Part shown: positions 12,487-24,499 of the stretch, in pieces
Position numbering within the stretch: the first letter of the stretch is position 1
Layout of the letters: every line of letters begins with the position of its first letter
Source of the DNA: Meandrina meandrites
Taxonomy: Eukaryota; Cnidaria; Anthozoa; Scleractinia; Meandrinidae
DNA length: 64,000 nt
Assembly (NCBI GenBank): GCA_963693305.1
Contig: OY855915.1
Coordinates: forward strand, 9,251,607-9,315,606
Reading direction: 5' to 3'
Program-made: the position numbers and the translations under genes
The notes under the pieces: generated by a model
What the model was told of the DNA's origin: nothing
Databases searched by the model: none
The model's input: the letters and a program-made list of their open reading frames with translations, nothing else

Positions 12487-13018
12487 AACTGACATATCGC
12501 CTAAAATTTAACTGACAACTGACATTTGTAGTGAGTTTTTCTGGCAACTGACAAAAGACTGTTTCTTCTTAATATCCACAAAACACCGTTGTAAATAACA
12601 TTGTATGACTTTTTTCCCCGGGCTCTTTTCGTCCAACAAATGCATGTTTTATGCTAAATCTTAGCAGCAGGACGGTAGAGTGTCATATTTCGTTAATAAT
12701 TTACCGTATGACCCATAACCAGATTGAAAATTAATATACATATATTTGTTGTTTTTGCAATGTAGCCTCTCACACAGTAGTTTTATTGTCGCTACTCCTT
12801 TCTCAATAAGTACCTGTAATAGACCCGTTAGCCCGAGTGCAATATTCCTTTCCGACTATTTCATCTAGGCCAATTACCATCGAGGCATTGCTAAACAAAA
12901 CCCAATCAAATTAATCGTAATAAAGACCTCTTCCCATATTTGTTTGTTTTTAATATTTTGAAGGTTAGTTTTGATTGGCTAACTCTTGGAAAGGAATTTT
13001 GGGCTCGGCAAGCAGGAG

Positions 13019-13440
13019 CCCGGGGGATACTCTTTAAAAATTCGTGTGGGGTGTATGCGGCATGCTTCAAGAAACCCCTTTACCCTATTTTAGACCAAAA
13101 TATACGATTTCCCCCACCCTATTTTAGATCTGACTCCAAAATCTATAACCTATTTCAGACCACATTGTATCCAGAAACTGCTTCGGTTTGGCTAAAAATT
13201 AACAAGGGCCTCATTATTCCTAACTTACACTTCGCAAGGGGTGCATTATAAGAACGATAAGAATAGTTTCTTCCAAAAGTTGCTAACTAGACTCACCAGA
13301 GTGCACAAACCATACCCTATTTCAGACTAAAATGGTAATAATCTATACCCTATTTCAGACCGAAAGGGCTCGAAAACCATACCGTTTGGCTTTGGGGCCA
13401 CACATACGTATACAGCTTATGTAAGGGAGTAACCCCCTGG
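13019..13440. mobile_element. MITE with CCCGGGGG-type inverted ends
   Basis: A 422-bp element whose left end reads CCCGGGGGATACTC and whose right end, inverted, reads CCAGGGGGTTACTCCC. AGCAGGAG and AGCAGAAG lie just outside, an 8-bp duplication with one mismatch, as expected for hAT-type insertion. The body contains repeated CCCTATTTCAGACC and CCCTATTTTAGACC motifs. There is no coding capacity. Confidence 0.6.
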
Positions 13441-13750
13441 AGCAGAAGTTCGTGTGGCGGAGAGTGGTAACTTGCCTTGATTAAAAGGCCGTATAGAAAC
13501 AAAAGCCGCTTGGAGTTGCAATTATTTCAGCACCAAAATTTAATATAAATGATATAATTTACATTCTGAATGTTACCTTTTTAGCTACATTTTGGGTCAA
13601 AAATTAATAATTAAGCTATATGGTTAATTATTAATAGTCCATTAACTAAAAACTGACAAATGGCCTAAAATTTAACCGATGACTGACAAATGGCCATAAT
13701 TTTAACTGACAACTGATATTTTGTAACCCCCATCCAGACCCTCTTTTCAG

Positions 13751-14539
13751 CAAACTCTGGTGAAAAAATGAAAATCTTCAACCACGCCTCAAAGGCCATT
13801 TATACGGACGGTCCATTGGTGTACTTGCAAAAACGATTCTGCAAAATATACAGATGAAAAGGAGATTATAAGTTTCCTTTAACTTATTCATCATTTTTCC
13901 TGGCATTCGAAAAATAGAACGCAACACGCCAAATATTTTTTCCGAGTTTTTTTTCCGCTATCCGTTTATGACGTTTTCCACAAAACCATAAAAAATTACT
14001 GTTTATTGTTTACCTTTCCGTCACTCATTTTTATTTAATTTCTTCTTTTATTTTCAAAAATAGTACAGATTGTATAAATTTACTCTTTCGACTCATACGA
14101 ACGAGCTCATTCGTAATAACATTATCAAGGTCTATTTCCCTCGAGCTCCATCATGACACAATCAAAAGCTGTCAGAATACACGTTTTCGTGTAAAATTTC
14201 AACGTACAATTTTTTTTTGTCGGAAGATCTCTTAATAGAAAACAATTCCTCCCTGCACAACACACTAATTACTCTGCTTACCTACAATTATCTGGTAATC
14301 AATTCCATTGTAAATATACAGGTAACGGCGCTTATTGAAATTACAGCACGTTTAATGTCCGGTTAAGCGCACACAACACTTAGTAAATAACAAACTGCAG
14401 CTCCGTAAATCTTCTTCCTTTGGGATTGTTTCAGGACAACAAGTAAATTAAAAATTTTAATGTTCTTTGTGTTTTAACATAGGTAAGTGCTTCAAAACTC
14501 TGATCAGTTTCATTAAACAAAATGGAAACGCTTCAGTAA
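13751..14539. repeat. Distal 5' flank module upstream of R2
   Basis: No gene. The sequence matches, with many substitutions, 27.9-28.76 kb, 39.4-39.96 kb and 56.5-57.5 kb, all upstream of other receptor copies. It is part of the duplicated receptor unit. Confidence 0.5.
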
Positions 14540-14630
14540 CCAATGGCCGCGCACCTTTTCCCTCTTAAACCAATCACATTTGAGCTTACGAGAATGCTCC
14601 TTCAATTCCGAGAAACGCCTGACAGCTGCA
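14540..14630 (+). promoter_or_regulatory. Conserved CCAAT/CCAAT/E-box module upstream of R2
   Basis: Two CCAAT boxes (CCAATGG at 14540, CCAATCAC at 14570) and an E-box CAGCTG (14623-14628) followed by CAAATA. The spacing is kept in modules at 20583, 28763 and 57506, all upstream of receptors and better conserved than the surrounding DNA. The distance to the R2 ATG is about 0.38 kb. A promoter or enhancer role is inferred from conservation and motif content. Confidence 0.45.
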
Positions 14631-14915
14631 AATAACGATCATAACAGTATTTCACTGGCTCTATTGCAAAGTGTCTTCAATTTATCTGATTTTATTTGGG
14701 ACTTTTTGAGCAAATAAGCTCTTCTAAAATACCGTAATCATTTTTCTATTATTATTTGGATGATTTGTCATGAAAAATTTTAGGTAAAAATGTTTCACGA
14801 TTAGATAAGCGGAAGTATATAGAAATTAACACTTTTTATAAGAGAGCACTGCATGCTATTTAAGTATGAAAACAACTCAACAGCGAAACCTCTTTCACAG
14901 CTGCTAGGAGAAAAA

Positions 14916-17601
14916 ATGAATTTCTCTGAGTCTTCATCGATCGCGAGTGAAAATGATTGTAAAAGCCTTTTCTTCCAAACTGTTCCCTTGCGATATTCGT
15001 CTGCCGATTCATTTGATGACTTACTGTTAGCTGCAGCTGTCCTCAGTCTGGTCGCTTGTCTTTTTACCATTTTCTTGAACGCTTTGGTTATGGTTGCCGT
15101 GAAAACCAAACGACGACTTCAAACACACCCTAACATTTTGTTGGCTTGTTTGGCGTTTACCGACCTGATGGCTGGACTTGTTGCACAACCCCTACACATC
15201 ACCAAGACTATACTTCTCATACGAGGTAAAGATTTTCATGAATTTTGTGACATTGATTTGGCATTTAGTGTCTCGAATGCGTTTTTGGTTCTCGCAACAT
15301 CGTGTCATTTGGTTTTAATCAGCGGAGAGCGATATCTTGCCATTAAACACACCTTCACTCACGCTACGGTCGTCACTAAAGCTCGCCTGATAGTTAACCG
15401 CGCGGCCATGGGCCGAGCGCGGTTCTTGCTTTACACGGGATTTTTTTTGTTTTTTTTGTTTTTTTTGTTTTTTTGTCGGTGACCAGACCCAAACCTCCCC
15501 TCGGCCAAATCACGATCGGGACTGAATCACGCAACCTGGAATGCTTATTCGCCAAAAGCTGTTGGAGCAATGATGTACGGGGAATGTTACGGATAATGTT
15601 TTCTTTGTTGTGAATAATATATATTTTTCTTTGGGTTTTTTTCCGAAGCGTTGGATTCAAAGGGAATATTGAATTCACTAAGAAAAGGTATGACATCAGC
15701 CATGGAATGCGCTGACGTTGCAGCTTTCACTTTCGCTACGTGACAAATAAGATTGTGTTTACTTGGCATGTTTATTTCGCCAGAAGCGACGGTCGTTGCA
15801 GTCAAAACAGCTCAAGCGTTTCTATCGAGGGTGAATAATGAATTTATTTATGGAAATTTGATTTAATTCTTCGCTTCAATATTCCAGTCATGAAGAAAAT
15901 ATTTCAATGTTCAAAAGGCGGCTCAATTCAAATCGCGAATGTTAAATAGTTTGTTATCTTGCTTCACGCGACGGGCACGTGGGAATTTGGCCAAAATTTG
16001 CATAATTTCCACTGCAACAAGTCAACCACCAATTGTCACGCACACTGTTTCTTCATCATTTTGTTCGCATTGTGTTTTTTTTTGCAAGTTTATATCGGCA
16101 GAAGCGACGGTCATTAATTTATTTGCACCTCTGCGAGTATTTCTTGTGGGTTTAGGCAATTGCAAAGAAATTCTTTAGCTGTTTCATCGAAGCAAGTTCA
16201 AAGATTTAAAGGGAATTAAAATATTTGCTTAAGTAAACAATTGAGCGTGCCCAAACGTGCAGGGGTTACGTCATTAGAAGGGAAAAAACCCCGGATTGTG
16301 TGACTAACGTGACTACTTTGCTTGTCCTTTACTCATAATGCAAACAGATTAAATTTAACCGTGACTTTTGAGAAAGAAAGCTGTTAATTAGCCTAAAATA
16401 TAAGCGCGGTTTTAAGTTGCTATAGCAACTTCTTGTTTCTTCTGCTGTAGCGTGGATGGTAGCCGCCTTATTTTTTCTTGTCGTTTCGTATTTAACTGTA
16501 ATGTTTTTTGCATGCCCTGCAATACTCATTTCCACTATAGTTGTCCTTCAAATTCTCGTTTATAAGGAAGCCCGCAGACACGAAAAACACATTCTTTCAC
16601 AGCAAGTTTCCTTGGAGGCCAGAGCAAAATTTAAACAGGAGAAGAAAGCCTTAAAACTAACCAGCATCATCTTGGTGACAATTTTTCTGTGTTTCGTGTT
16701 GCCATCAACTATTATGTTTGTTACGTGGAAGCTTTTCGGAGAAAAACTCTCACCTGATATTAAAACATTAGTTCGTCATTTTGGTCATCTTCCGGTGATG
16801 ATTAATTCACTTTTAAATCCAGTCATTTACACAGTACGAAAAGAGGAGTTCCGAGTTGCATTTACTGAGTTACTTTTGAGGAAAAGCTTACAAGAGGCTG
16901 AAGAATTTCAAAGAAGACTGTTTGGAACAACAAACAATGCTGGTAGACAGCAAGATGAACAACAACACGAAAGACAGGAACAGAATGCTGAGGAAAGAAA
17001 TGCAGCGCTCGCTCAAGACAACCAAGATGATAATCCCGAAGTCCTCGCTACTGCCGCTAATTTCGATAACAACACCACCCTCGCTTTACATAACGAGCCT
17101 GTCTCCTCAAATGCACTTAACAGCACAGCCAAAGAGAGGGAGGAAGAACATGGCGAAGAAAGAAATCCAGCTCGTGTTAAAAACAACGTTGATGATAACC
17201 CTGACGACCTCACTTCTGACAATTTCGATGGCAACACCACACTCGCTACACACAACGAGACTGTTTCCTTAAATGCACTCAACAGCCTGCGCAAAACAGC
17301 AGAGGAAGAAAATGACGAGGGACGAAATCTAACCCATACTAAATACGACCTTGAAGATAATCCTGAAGCTCTCGCTACTGGCGCTAATGTCGATGACAAC
17401 ACAACCCTTGCTACACAGGAGCCGGTTTCCTCAAATGCAACAGTCTACCCAAAAAGACAGAGGAAGAACATGGCAAGGGAAGAAATCCAGCTGAAAACTG
17501 AAAACAACCTTGAAGATAATCCTGAAGTCATCGCTTCTGGCGCTAGTATTGATTTGAAAAACACTGAAACCGCTCAGAATGAGAACTTATCAGTCCTTTA
17601 A
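14916..17601 (+). pseudogene. R2: class A GPCR, subtype A, interrupted in TM4 by a 1 kb insertion
   Basis: The ATG at 14916 (MNFSESSSIAS) opens a frame covering the N-terminus, TM1 (N in FLNALVMVAV), TM2 (LAFTDLMAGL), TM3, the ERY box and the start of TM4. At 15396 a 1.04 kb foreign sequence begins. The receptor resumes near 16435 and is open to 17601, with TM5, TM6 (CFVLP), TM7 (NPVIY), helix 8 and a full acidic repeat tail ending in SVL. Neither half contains another stop or frameshift. A GT-AG removal from 15393 to 16425 would join the halves in frame (ATA to CAA) with three extra residues in TM4, giving about 550 aa, close to R5 and R8. It may be a pseudogene or a gene with a newly acquired intron. 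Transcript data would decide. Confidence 0.75.
15396..16434. mobile_element. 1.04 kb insertion inside R2, unclassified
   Basis: It is absent from the same site in all other receptor copies. It starts AACCGCGCGGCCATGG, followed by T-rich (TTTTTTTG)n, and ends at an 18-bp perfect palindrome (16414-16431) and CTT. GTT flanks both sides (15393-15395, 16435-16437), a possible 3-bp duplication. There is no coding capacity, and no long inverted repeats or retro-tail identify a class. Confidence 0.55.
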
Positions 17602-18960
17602 TTATGTATATATTAAAGTAAATTATACAATCGATTTATGTGAATTATGGATCAATATAGAAAGAGAGACGTTATTTAAGAAGTTGGAAAATGTTACATG
17701 CAAAGCCGTGAAAACTGAGATGATTTGATAAGAGAAATCTCGGGTTTTTTTGATTCCACAAAAGTTCGCTATATCGCAGACAGTGTTTTCTCGCCTAGTA
17801 TCCGTAAAGAATCCTTGTAAGTAGCTATTCTTGTGTTTAGCAGTTTTACTCAGTCCACAATAAATAAAAAGTTATACATGTTTGTCGCAAATTGTGAATA
17901 TCGAAACGCTTTTCGCCGTTTGAAAGCACTGTCATGAATAGTCATGAAATGTTTAGGGTATTTTCAGCGGATTTCATATTACTAAGATTGCATGTGATCC
18001 TTGTAAAATCATGGACAATCGCAAGAAACGGTTTGGTCGGATTTTTAGTTTAGTTTTAGTTTTGACAGTCAGCAGGCAGCGGACATCACGCTGGCAGAAT
18101 CATACAAGGATATTTTAGCGGTTTAAGGTTAATACGGTTTAAACTTAATAAACAAGACTGGTGATCATTTAAACCAGATAATACGAATTTTAAAAGAATA
18201 AATAACAAAAAATTCCAGACAAAAAGAATTCGTTAAGGAATCGCTTGTCGGATTTCGGTTAATGAGATAGAAAATTTGCTAAAATAATATAAATATATAA
18301 AATGTAGAGTAGAATATGCGAATTTTTGTTTACAGTTATCTCATTAGCATAAGCGCTTCAGTCTGTCACCAAGCTACAAAAATCTCAGCTCTGAATATTG
18401 AAAGGATATGATCGCGTAGCGACTCGGCAAATGTCTGCAACTTCCGAAAACGCGCGTGATTTTTATCCAGAATTTTGCGAGGAATCATGTGATTACCTAA
18501 AGTCGTTGGATGAGCATGTAATAATTTTACGAAGAGAAATCGAAACAGCTGTCCCCGGCTGTCAGTTGCTCAGGCAAATTTTATTTTTTAACTGAGTACA
18601 AAAACAAAATTAATTGTACTTGCTTTATCTATATAATTCTTAAATTTGCAGTCCGCCGCGAGATTTCTTCAATTCACTAATGATACCTCATTTCAGTTAA
18701 TACTGCGTTAAATTACGATCGAGTAACTCTCATTTATAGTACACCAGCAAAGAGTAATAAATTTTCTTAGAAATTTGGGTCGGACCAGTTTTGATCCCTA
18801 TACTGCTTAGGCCAGCTTGTTATATCTGTTATTTTGCTGTTAACAAGTCACAATTGAGGTCGATACTTTCGGAGGCACGTTACTTTTAGAATTTTACGCG
18901 TTAATACCAGAAATTAAACACCCATGTTTTAGCGTAAAAATACGGTATACCCAGAAGTTT
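17602..18960. repeat. 3' flank module of R2
   Basis: Closely matches the 3' flanks of R1, R3 and R6. Contains AATAAATAAAAAGTTATAC near 17860, a plausible polyadenylation region. No gene. Confidence 0.6.
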
Positions 18961-20582
18961 GTAAACTGCTGGTATACCCAGGGTGGGGTGGGGGGAGTAT
19001 GATCCAGTAAAGACCATGAAAAGTATATTTCAACTAATAACCTAAATTTTGACAATTGATCCCCATCACTTGACTACTCTAGAAGTCTCACGCGGTGAGA
19101 CTTCATTTAATCGCATATTTCAACTTGAAAGTGGCTCAGCCTGAATTGCTCTTCTCTGTTTGATTATCGGTTTGTGATCAGTGTTTCCCCTGGAAAAGTA
19201 GGTTCACCCGACATTTATCCATTGCATTTTTTTCTGTCGCCGACACACTGTACCGTTTTCCCGGTCTTTCATTTTTGGCAGAAAGAAAGTACAGCATTTC
19301 ACATATGAAATCAGCATTTCACATAAGATTAATCGTTACCAATCCAGCGGAGAGCAATGTTTTGATGACATGGATTTTGTTATAAATCGGGTTTGCTCAG
19401 TAAAAAAATATATATTACGTTAACCTATGTGGCTTACTGAGTTAAAAAAATTGTTTTATTTGACCCTACTTATGTTTCTCTGAAAAAAAAACCCTAAAAT
19501 GAAAACATTTAATTCATCTGACATTTTCCATTGTTTTTCAACCACCCACATATTTTACCGCTTTCCTGGCCTTTATTCGCTTTGCTCCTCTCACGGAGTC
19601 ATCTTGAAATATATCCAGTAAATGTACTTTTCCAAACGAACTCAGCCATTTTTCTCTGTTAACAATCTCAGGTTTTTCAAGCTCGTTAAGAAAATCGTAA
19701 AAATATCAATAATCTGCAACGACTCTCCGCCTTTCAAGAAAAAACTTTTTTGTTTTCTTTGAAACCACCACCTGCAATATTTCCAGTATAACACCTTCTG
19801 CTGAAAACGTAAAAATCTTCATCGAATCCTAATTAATTCATTTACGTAAAAAATAATAATATGACGAAGGACAATGAAATTATAACATCAACTGAGGTGA
19901 AATTAATCGTTAAAATTGTCCTTTATTGACCATTTTTCCTAGAGGTCGCAGGGTAGAACGCCTCACACGCCAAATATTAGACATTTATTGCCAAAACCAT
20001 GAAAAACCACTGTTCATTGTTTACCATTGCGTCAACACAAATATTAATTTTTATCCAATTTTCTGTTTCCTTTTTGAAAGCAGGTGTAGATTGTGTAAAT
20101 TTATTTCTTTCGACTCACACAGCGAAGAAGCTCATTTATTATAACATCACCAAGTTCTAGTCCCCTCCATCGTGGCACAGCTAAAACATATTAGAAAATT
20201 TCGTGTTTAAATTTCAGCGTCCAATATAACAATATCTCCCTGCACAAAAATGATTTTTTATTGAACGAAATATTATAAATTTCACCGCCACTCTGTGTTG
20301 GGTGCTGGGTTTCAGTGACTTAGCAGATCGTATTTATCTTGTATTATCTTGTAACTTCATTGTAAGAATGTAGGTCACAGCGCTTATGGAAAATACATTA
20401 CGTTTAATGTCAGGTAAAGCAGACAAAAATATAAGCTGTAGCCACGAGATCTTCTTCCTTCACAGTTTCATTGAAGACTAAAAATAGATCAGAATATTTT
20501 TTTGAAAGTTCTTTGGGTTTTATCAGATAGCACGTGCTTCAAAAGTGAGTCAATTTCCTAAAAAGAAACTCTTTATCACTGA
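18961..20582. repeat. Mosaic of decayed receptor flanks
   Basis: No gene. The stretch at about 19300-19800 (CCAATCCAGCGGAGAGCAAT and following) matches the 3' flank of R8 at 60.3-60.7 kb, so a subtype D 3' flank sits here without its gene. This suggests a deleted receptor or recombination between units. The rest resembles distal 5' flank. Confidence 0.45.
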
Positions 20583-20672
20583 CCAATGACAGCGCAACAT
20601 TTCTCTCATAAACCAATCACACTTGAGCTCGCAAGCGAGAAACGCGTGAGAGAAGCGCCTGAGAGCTGTAAA
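20583..20672 (+). promoter_or_regulatory. Conserved CCAAT/CCAAT module upstream of R3
   Basis: CCAATGA at 20583 and CCAATCAC at 20612 are followed by a degenerate E-box (GAGAGCTGTAAATA). This is the same module as upstream of R2 and R8, about 0.9 kb before the R3 ATG. A regulatory role is inferred. Confidence 0.4.
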
Positions 20673-21482
20673 TAGCGATCATCACATTATTCCACTGGCT
20701 CTATTGCAAAGTGTGTTTAATTTGTGTGATTTATTTGGGACTTTTTGAGCAAATAAGATCTTCTAAAATACCGTATTCATTTTTTTTTTTAATTATTTGG
20801 ACGATTTATAATAAAAAATCCCAAGTAAAAATATGTTACGATGGGATTGGCGGAGGAACTACGTAGAAATTAAGAATTGTATTACAAGCGCATATATGAT
20901 GTGAATCTCTTGCATTTAATTATTTTTGTAACAAACAATCCATTTCGAAAAAGTGGCATTTGTGCACTTAAAGCTGTTTTAAAAAAAAATATTCTGTTGT
21001 TTCGTGGCGCAGATTGAGTCTGATGACGAAGGCGAGTTTGACTAAACATTTAATAAATTCTATAATTTTTATAAGCCGATTGTCTTATTTGGAACGGAAA
21101 GATTGAAAAGGTTTTTGCCGTCCTGGATAAGCTCTGTACATGCTTCCATTTTGTCGCTCGGATTAATATCAGCTTTGCTCCCTGTCTCGCCTTCTTTATA
21201 CAGCAAACGAAGTCTTCAAACTATTTTTTGAGAAGTTTTCCTTTTCAAATCGATGATAAGCTGAGCTGCGTGTTGCAACCGGGTAAAAAATTTTTGCCTC
21301 TCACTCTTTATAAAAACTAGCCTATTGTTTAACTAGAAGTAAACAGAAGCCCAGTCCCCAAAATAAATTAATTATTCTGCTGTAATTGAAAAAAGGAACG
21401 ATAACTTATGCAGCAAGACACGTTCAACACGAAACAAATTAACAGCAACGCTCAGCTCGTGATTTCTTAACAGCGAAGAAAT

Positions 21483-22841
21483 ATGAATTTCTCACAGACT
21501 TCATCGATCGAGATTGAAAATGATTGTAAAAGCTTTTTCTTCCAAACTGTTCCCTTGCGATATTCCTCTTCCGGCTCATTTCATGGCTTGCTTGTCGCAG
21601 CAGCTGTCTTCAGCCTGGCCACTTGCTTTTTTACCATTTTCCTGAACGCCTTGGTTATGGTTGCCGTGAAAATCAAACGACGACTTCAAACTCACCCTAA
21701 CATTCTGTTGGCTTGTTTGGCGCTTACCGATCTGATGGTTGGACTTGTTGTACAACCGCTACACATCGCCAAGACTATTCTCCTTATACAAGGTAAATAT
21801 AGTGACGAATTTTGTGACATTGATTCGGCATTTAGTGTCTCGTTTGTGATGTTGGTCCTCGCAACATCATGTCAATTGGTTTTAGTCAGCGGAGAGCGAT
21901 ATCTTGCCATTAAACACACCTTCACTCACGCTTCTGTCGTCACTAAAGCTCGCCTGATCGTTGCCTCTGCTGTGGCGTGGATTGCAGCCGCCGTATTTTT
22001 TCTTCTCATTTTGTATGTAAGTTTCCTTCCACAAGCAATAATCTATTCCTCAATAATTGTCCTTCAAATTCTCGTGTATAAGGAAGCCCGACGACATGAA
22101 AAACACATTCTTTCACAGCAAGTTTCCTTGGAGGCCAGAGTAAAATTTAAACAGGAAAAGAAAGCCTTAAAACTAACCACCGTAATATTAGTGACAATTT
22201 TTCTGTGTTTCGTGTTGCCATCAACTGTCATGTTTGTTACATGGGAGATTTTCAAAGAAAAACTCTCACCTGATATTAAAACATTAGTTCGTCATTTTGG
22301 TCATCTTCCGGTGATGATTAATTCACTTCTAAATCCAGTCATTTACACAGTACGAAAAGAGGAGTTCCGAGTTGCATTTACTGAGTTACTTTTGAGGAAA
22401 AGCTTACAAGAGGCTGAAGAATTTCAAAGAAGACTGTTTGGAACAACAATTTACAATGCTGGGAGACAGCAAGATGAACAACAAGGCGAAGGACAGGAAC
22501 AGAATGCTGAGGAAAGAAATCCAGCACATGCTAACGACAACCAGGATGATAATCCCGAAGTCCTCGCTAGTGCCGCTAATTTCGATAACAACACCACCCT
22601 CGCTTTACATAACGAGCCTGTCTCCTCAAATGCATTTAACAGCACAGCCAAAGAGAGGGAGGAAGAATATGGCGAAGAAAGAAATGCAGCTCGCGTAAAA
22701 AACAACGTTGATGATAATCCTGACGATCTCACTTCTGACAATAATTTCGATGGCAACACCACACTCACTACACACAACGAGGCTGTTTCCTTAAATGCAC
22801 TCAACAGCGGCACTGTACAAAACAGCAGAGGAAGAACATGA
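21483..22841 (+). CDS. R3: class A GPCR, subtype B, intact 7TM with frameshifted tail
   Basis: The ATG at 21483 (MNFSQTSSIEIEN) starts a 452-codon frame. It has a conserved N-terminal sequon (NFS), TM1 with N in FLNALVMVAV, TM2 LALTDLMVGL, TM3 after FCDIDSAF, the ERYLAIKHTF box, TM4 with AVAW, a very short ECL2, TM5 with Pro in SFLPQAIIY, the amphipathic ICL3 helix, TM6 CFVLPS, TM7 NPVIYTVRK and helix 8. An acidic tail follows. A net +4 change near 22807, against R2, shifts the frame and stops the protein at 22841. The remaining two tail repeats stay readable in another frame to a stop at 23127 (ending SVL). The receptor core may still function. R6 is the closest paralogue. Confidence 0.82.
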   Translation: MNFSQTSSIEIENDCKSFFFQTVPLRYSSSGSFHGLLVAAAVFSLATCFFTIFLNALVMVAVKIKRRLQTHPNILLACLALTDLMVGLVVQPLHIAKTILLIQGKYSDEFCDIDSAFSVSFVMLVLATSCQLVLVSGERYLAIKHTFTHASVVTKARLIVASAVAWIAAAVFFLLILYVSFLPQAIIYSSIIVLQILVYKEARRHEKHILSQQVSLEARVKFKQEKKALKLTTVILVTIFLCFVLPSTVMFVTWEIFKEKLSPDIKTLVRHFGHLPVMINSLLNPVIYTVRKEEFRVAFTELLLRKSLQEAEEFQRRLFGTTIYNAGRQQDEQQGEGQEQNAEERNPAHANDNQDDNPEVLASAANFDNNTTLALHNEPVSSNAFNSTAKEREEEYGEERNAARVKNNVDDNPDDLTSDNNFDGNTTLTTHNEAVSLNALNSGTVQNSRGRT

Positions 22842-23127
22842 CGAGGGAAGAAATCTAACCCATACTAAATACGATCTTGAAGATAATCCTGAAGTTCTCG
22901 CTACTGGCGCCAATGTCGATGACAACACAACCCTTGCTACACACGAGCCTGTTTCCTCAAATGCAACAGTCTACCCAAAAAGACAAAGGGAGAACATGGC
23001 AAGGGAAGAAATCCAACTGAAAACTGAAAACAACCTTGAAGATAATCCTGAAGTCATCGCTTCCGGCGCTAGTATTGATTTGAAAAACACTGAAAACGCT
23101 CAGAGTGAGAACTTATCAGTCCTTTAA
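22842..23127 (+). pseudogene. Out-of-frame remainder of the R3 tail
   Basis: This continues the acidic repeat tail (KTAEEEHDEGRNLTHT, LEDNPEVLATGANVDD, C-terminus ENLSVL) in the frame lost after the indel near 22807. It matches the R2 tail closely, so the shift is recent. Confidence 0.7.
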
Positions 23128-24499
23128 TTATGTATATATTAAAGTAAATTATACAATCGATTTATGTGAATTATGGATCAATATAGAAAGAGAGACGTTA
23201 TTTAAGAAGTTGGAAAATGTTATATGCAAAGCCGTGAAAACTGAAATAATTTGATAAGAAAAATCTCGGGTTTTCTTGATTCCGCAAAGGTTTGTTGTAT
23301 CGCAGACAGTGTTTTCTCGCCTAGTATCCGTAAAGAATCCTTGTAAGTAGCTATTCTTGTGTTTAGCAGTTTTTCTCAGTCCACAATAAATAAAAAGTTA
23401 TACATGTTTGTCGCAAATTGTGAATATCGAAACGCTTTTCGTCGTTTGGAAGCACTGTCATGAATAGTCATGAAGTTTTTATGGTATTTTCAGCGGATTT
23501 CATATTACGAAGATTGCATGTGATCCTTGTAAAATCATGGACACTCGCAAGTAACGGTTTGGTCGGATTTTTAGTTTAGTTTTAGTTTTGACAGTCAGCA
23601 GGAAGCGGACATCGCGCTAGCAGAATCATACAAGGATATTTTAGCGGTTCAAGCTTAATACGGTTCAAGGTTATTAAACAAGACTGGTAATCATTTAAAC
23701 GAGATAATACGAATTTTAAAAGAAGAAATAACAAAAAAAACAGATAAAAAGAATTCGCCAATGTTAAGGAATCGCTTCTCGAAATTCGGTTAATGAGATA
23801 GAAAATTAGCTAAAATTATATAAAAATATAAAATGTAGAGTAGAATAGGCGAATTTTTGTCTACAGTCTCTTCAGTCTCTGTTCAAGCTACAAAAATCTC
23901 AGCTCTGAATATTGAAAGGATATGATCGCGTAGCGAGTCGGCAAATGTCTGCAACTTCCGGAAACGCGCGTGATTTTAATCCTTAATTTTGCGAGGAATC
24001 ATGCGATTACCTAAAGTCGTTGAATGAGCATGTAATAATTTTACGAACAGAATTCAAACAAGTCGAAACAGCTGTCCCCGTCTGTCAGTTGCTCAGGCAA
24101 CTTTTATTTTTTAACTGACTACAAAAAAATAATAATAATAATTGTACTGGCTTTATCTATATAATTCTTGAATTTGCGGTTCGCCGCGAGATTTCTTCAA
24201 TTCGCTAATAATACCTTATTCCAGTTAATACTGGGTTAAATTACGATCGAGTAACTCTCATTTATAGTACACCAGAAGAGAGTAATAAATTTTCTTAGAA
24301 ATTTGGGTCGGCTAAAACAAAACAGACCAGTTTTGATCCGTATACTGCCAAGGCCAGCTTGTTGTATCTGGTATTTTGCTGTTAACAAGTTACGATTGAG
24401 GTCAATCGATACTTTCGGAGACACGTTACTTTTAGAATTTATATTAAATACCCATGTTTTAACGTAAAAATACGATATACCCAAAAGCTCATAAACTTC
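23128..24499. repeat. 3' flank module of R3
   Basis: Near-identical in layout to the 3' flanks of R1, R2 and R6, with the same AATAAATAAAAAGTTATAC block near 23385. No gene. Confidence 0.6.

Larger units (their letters stand above)
9132..13743. mobile_element. TIR DNA transposon, non-autonomous, carrying nested insertions
   Basis: The ends are inverted copies of GAGGGTCTGGATGGGG(G)TTA. TTTTCA sits immediately outside both ends (9126-9131 and 13744-13749), a plausible target duplication of at least 6 bp. Paralogous flanks at 19.76 kb and 27.9 kb show a related unoccupied sequence. Both subterminal regions hold direct repeats of a CTGACAACTGACAAATGGCC type. About 3.3 kb of the span is a LINE and 0.42 kb a MITE, leaving under 1 kb of native sequence with no transposase. 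Superfamily is uncertain. Confidence 0.6.

Noticed and set aside
18398..18595. 65-aa frame in the R2 3' flank, also partly present after R1, R3 and R6
   Set aside because: The homologous sequences in other flanks carry stops and frameshifts, so coding conservation is not supported.
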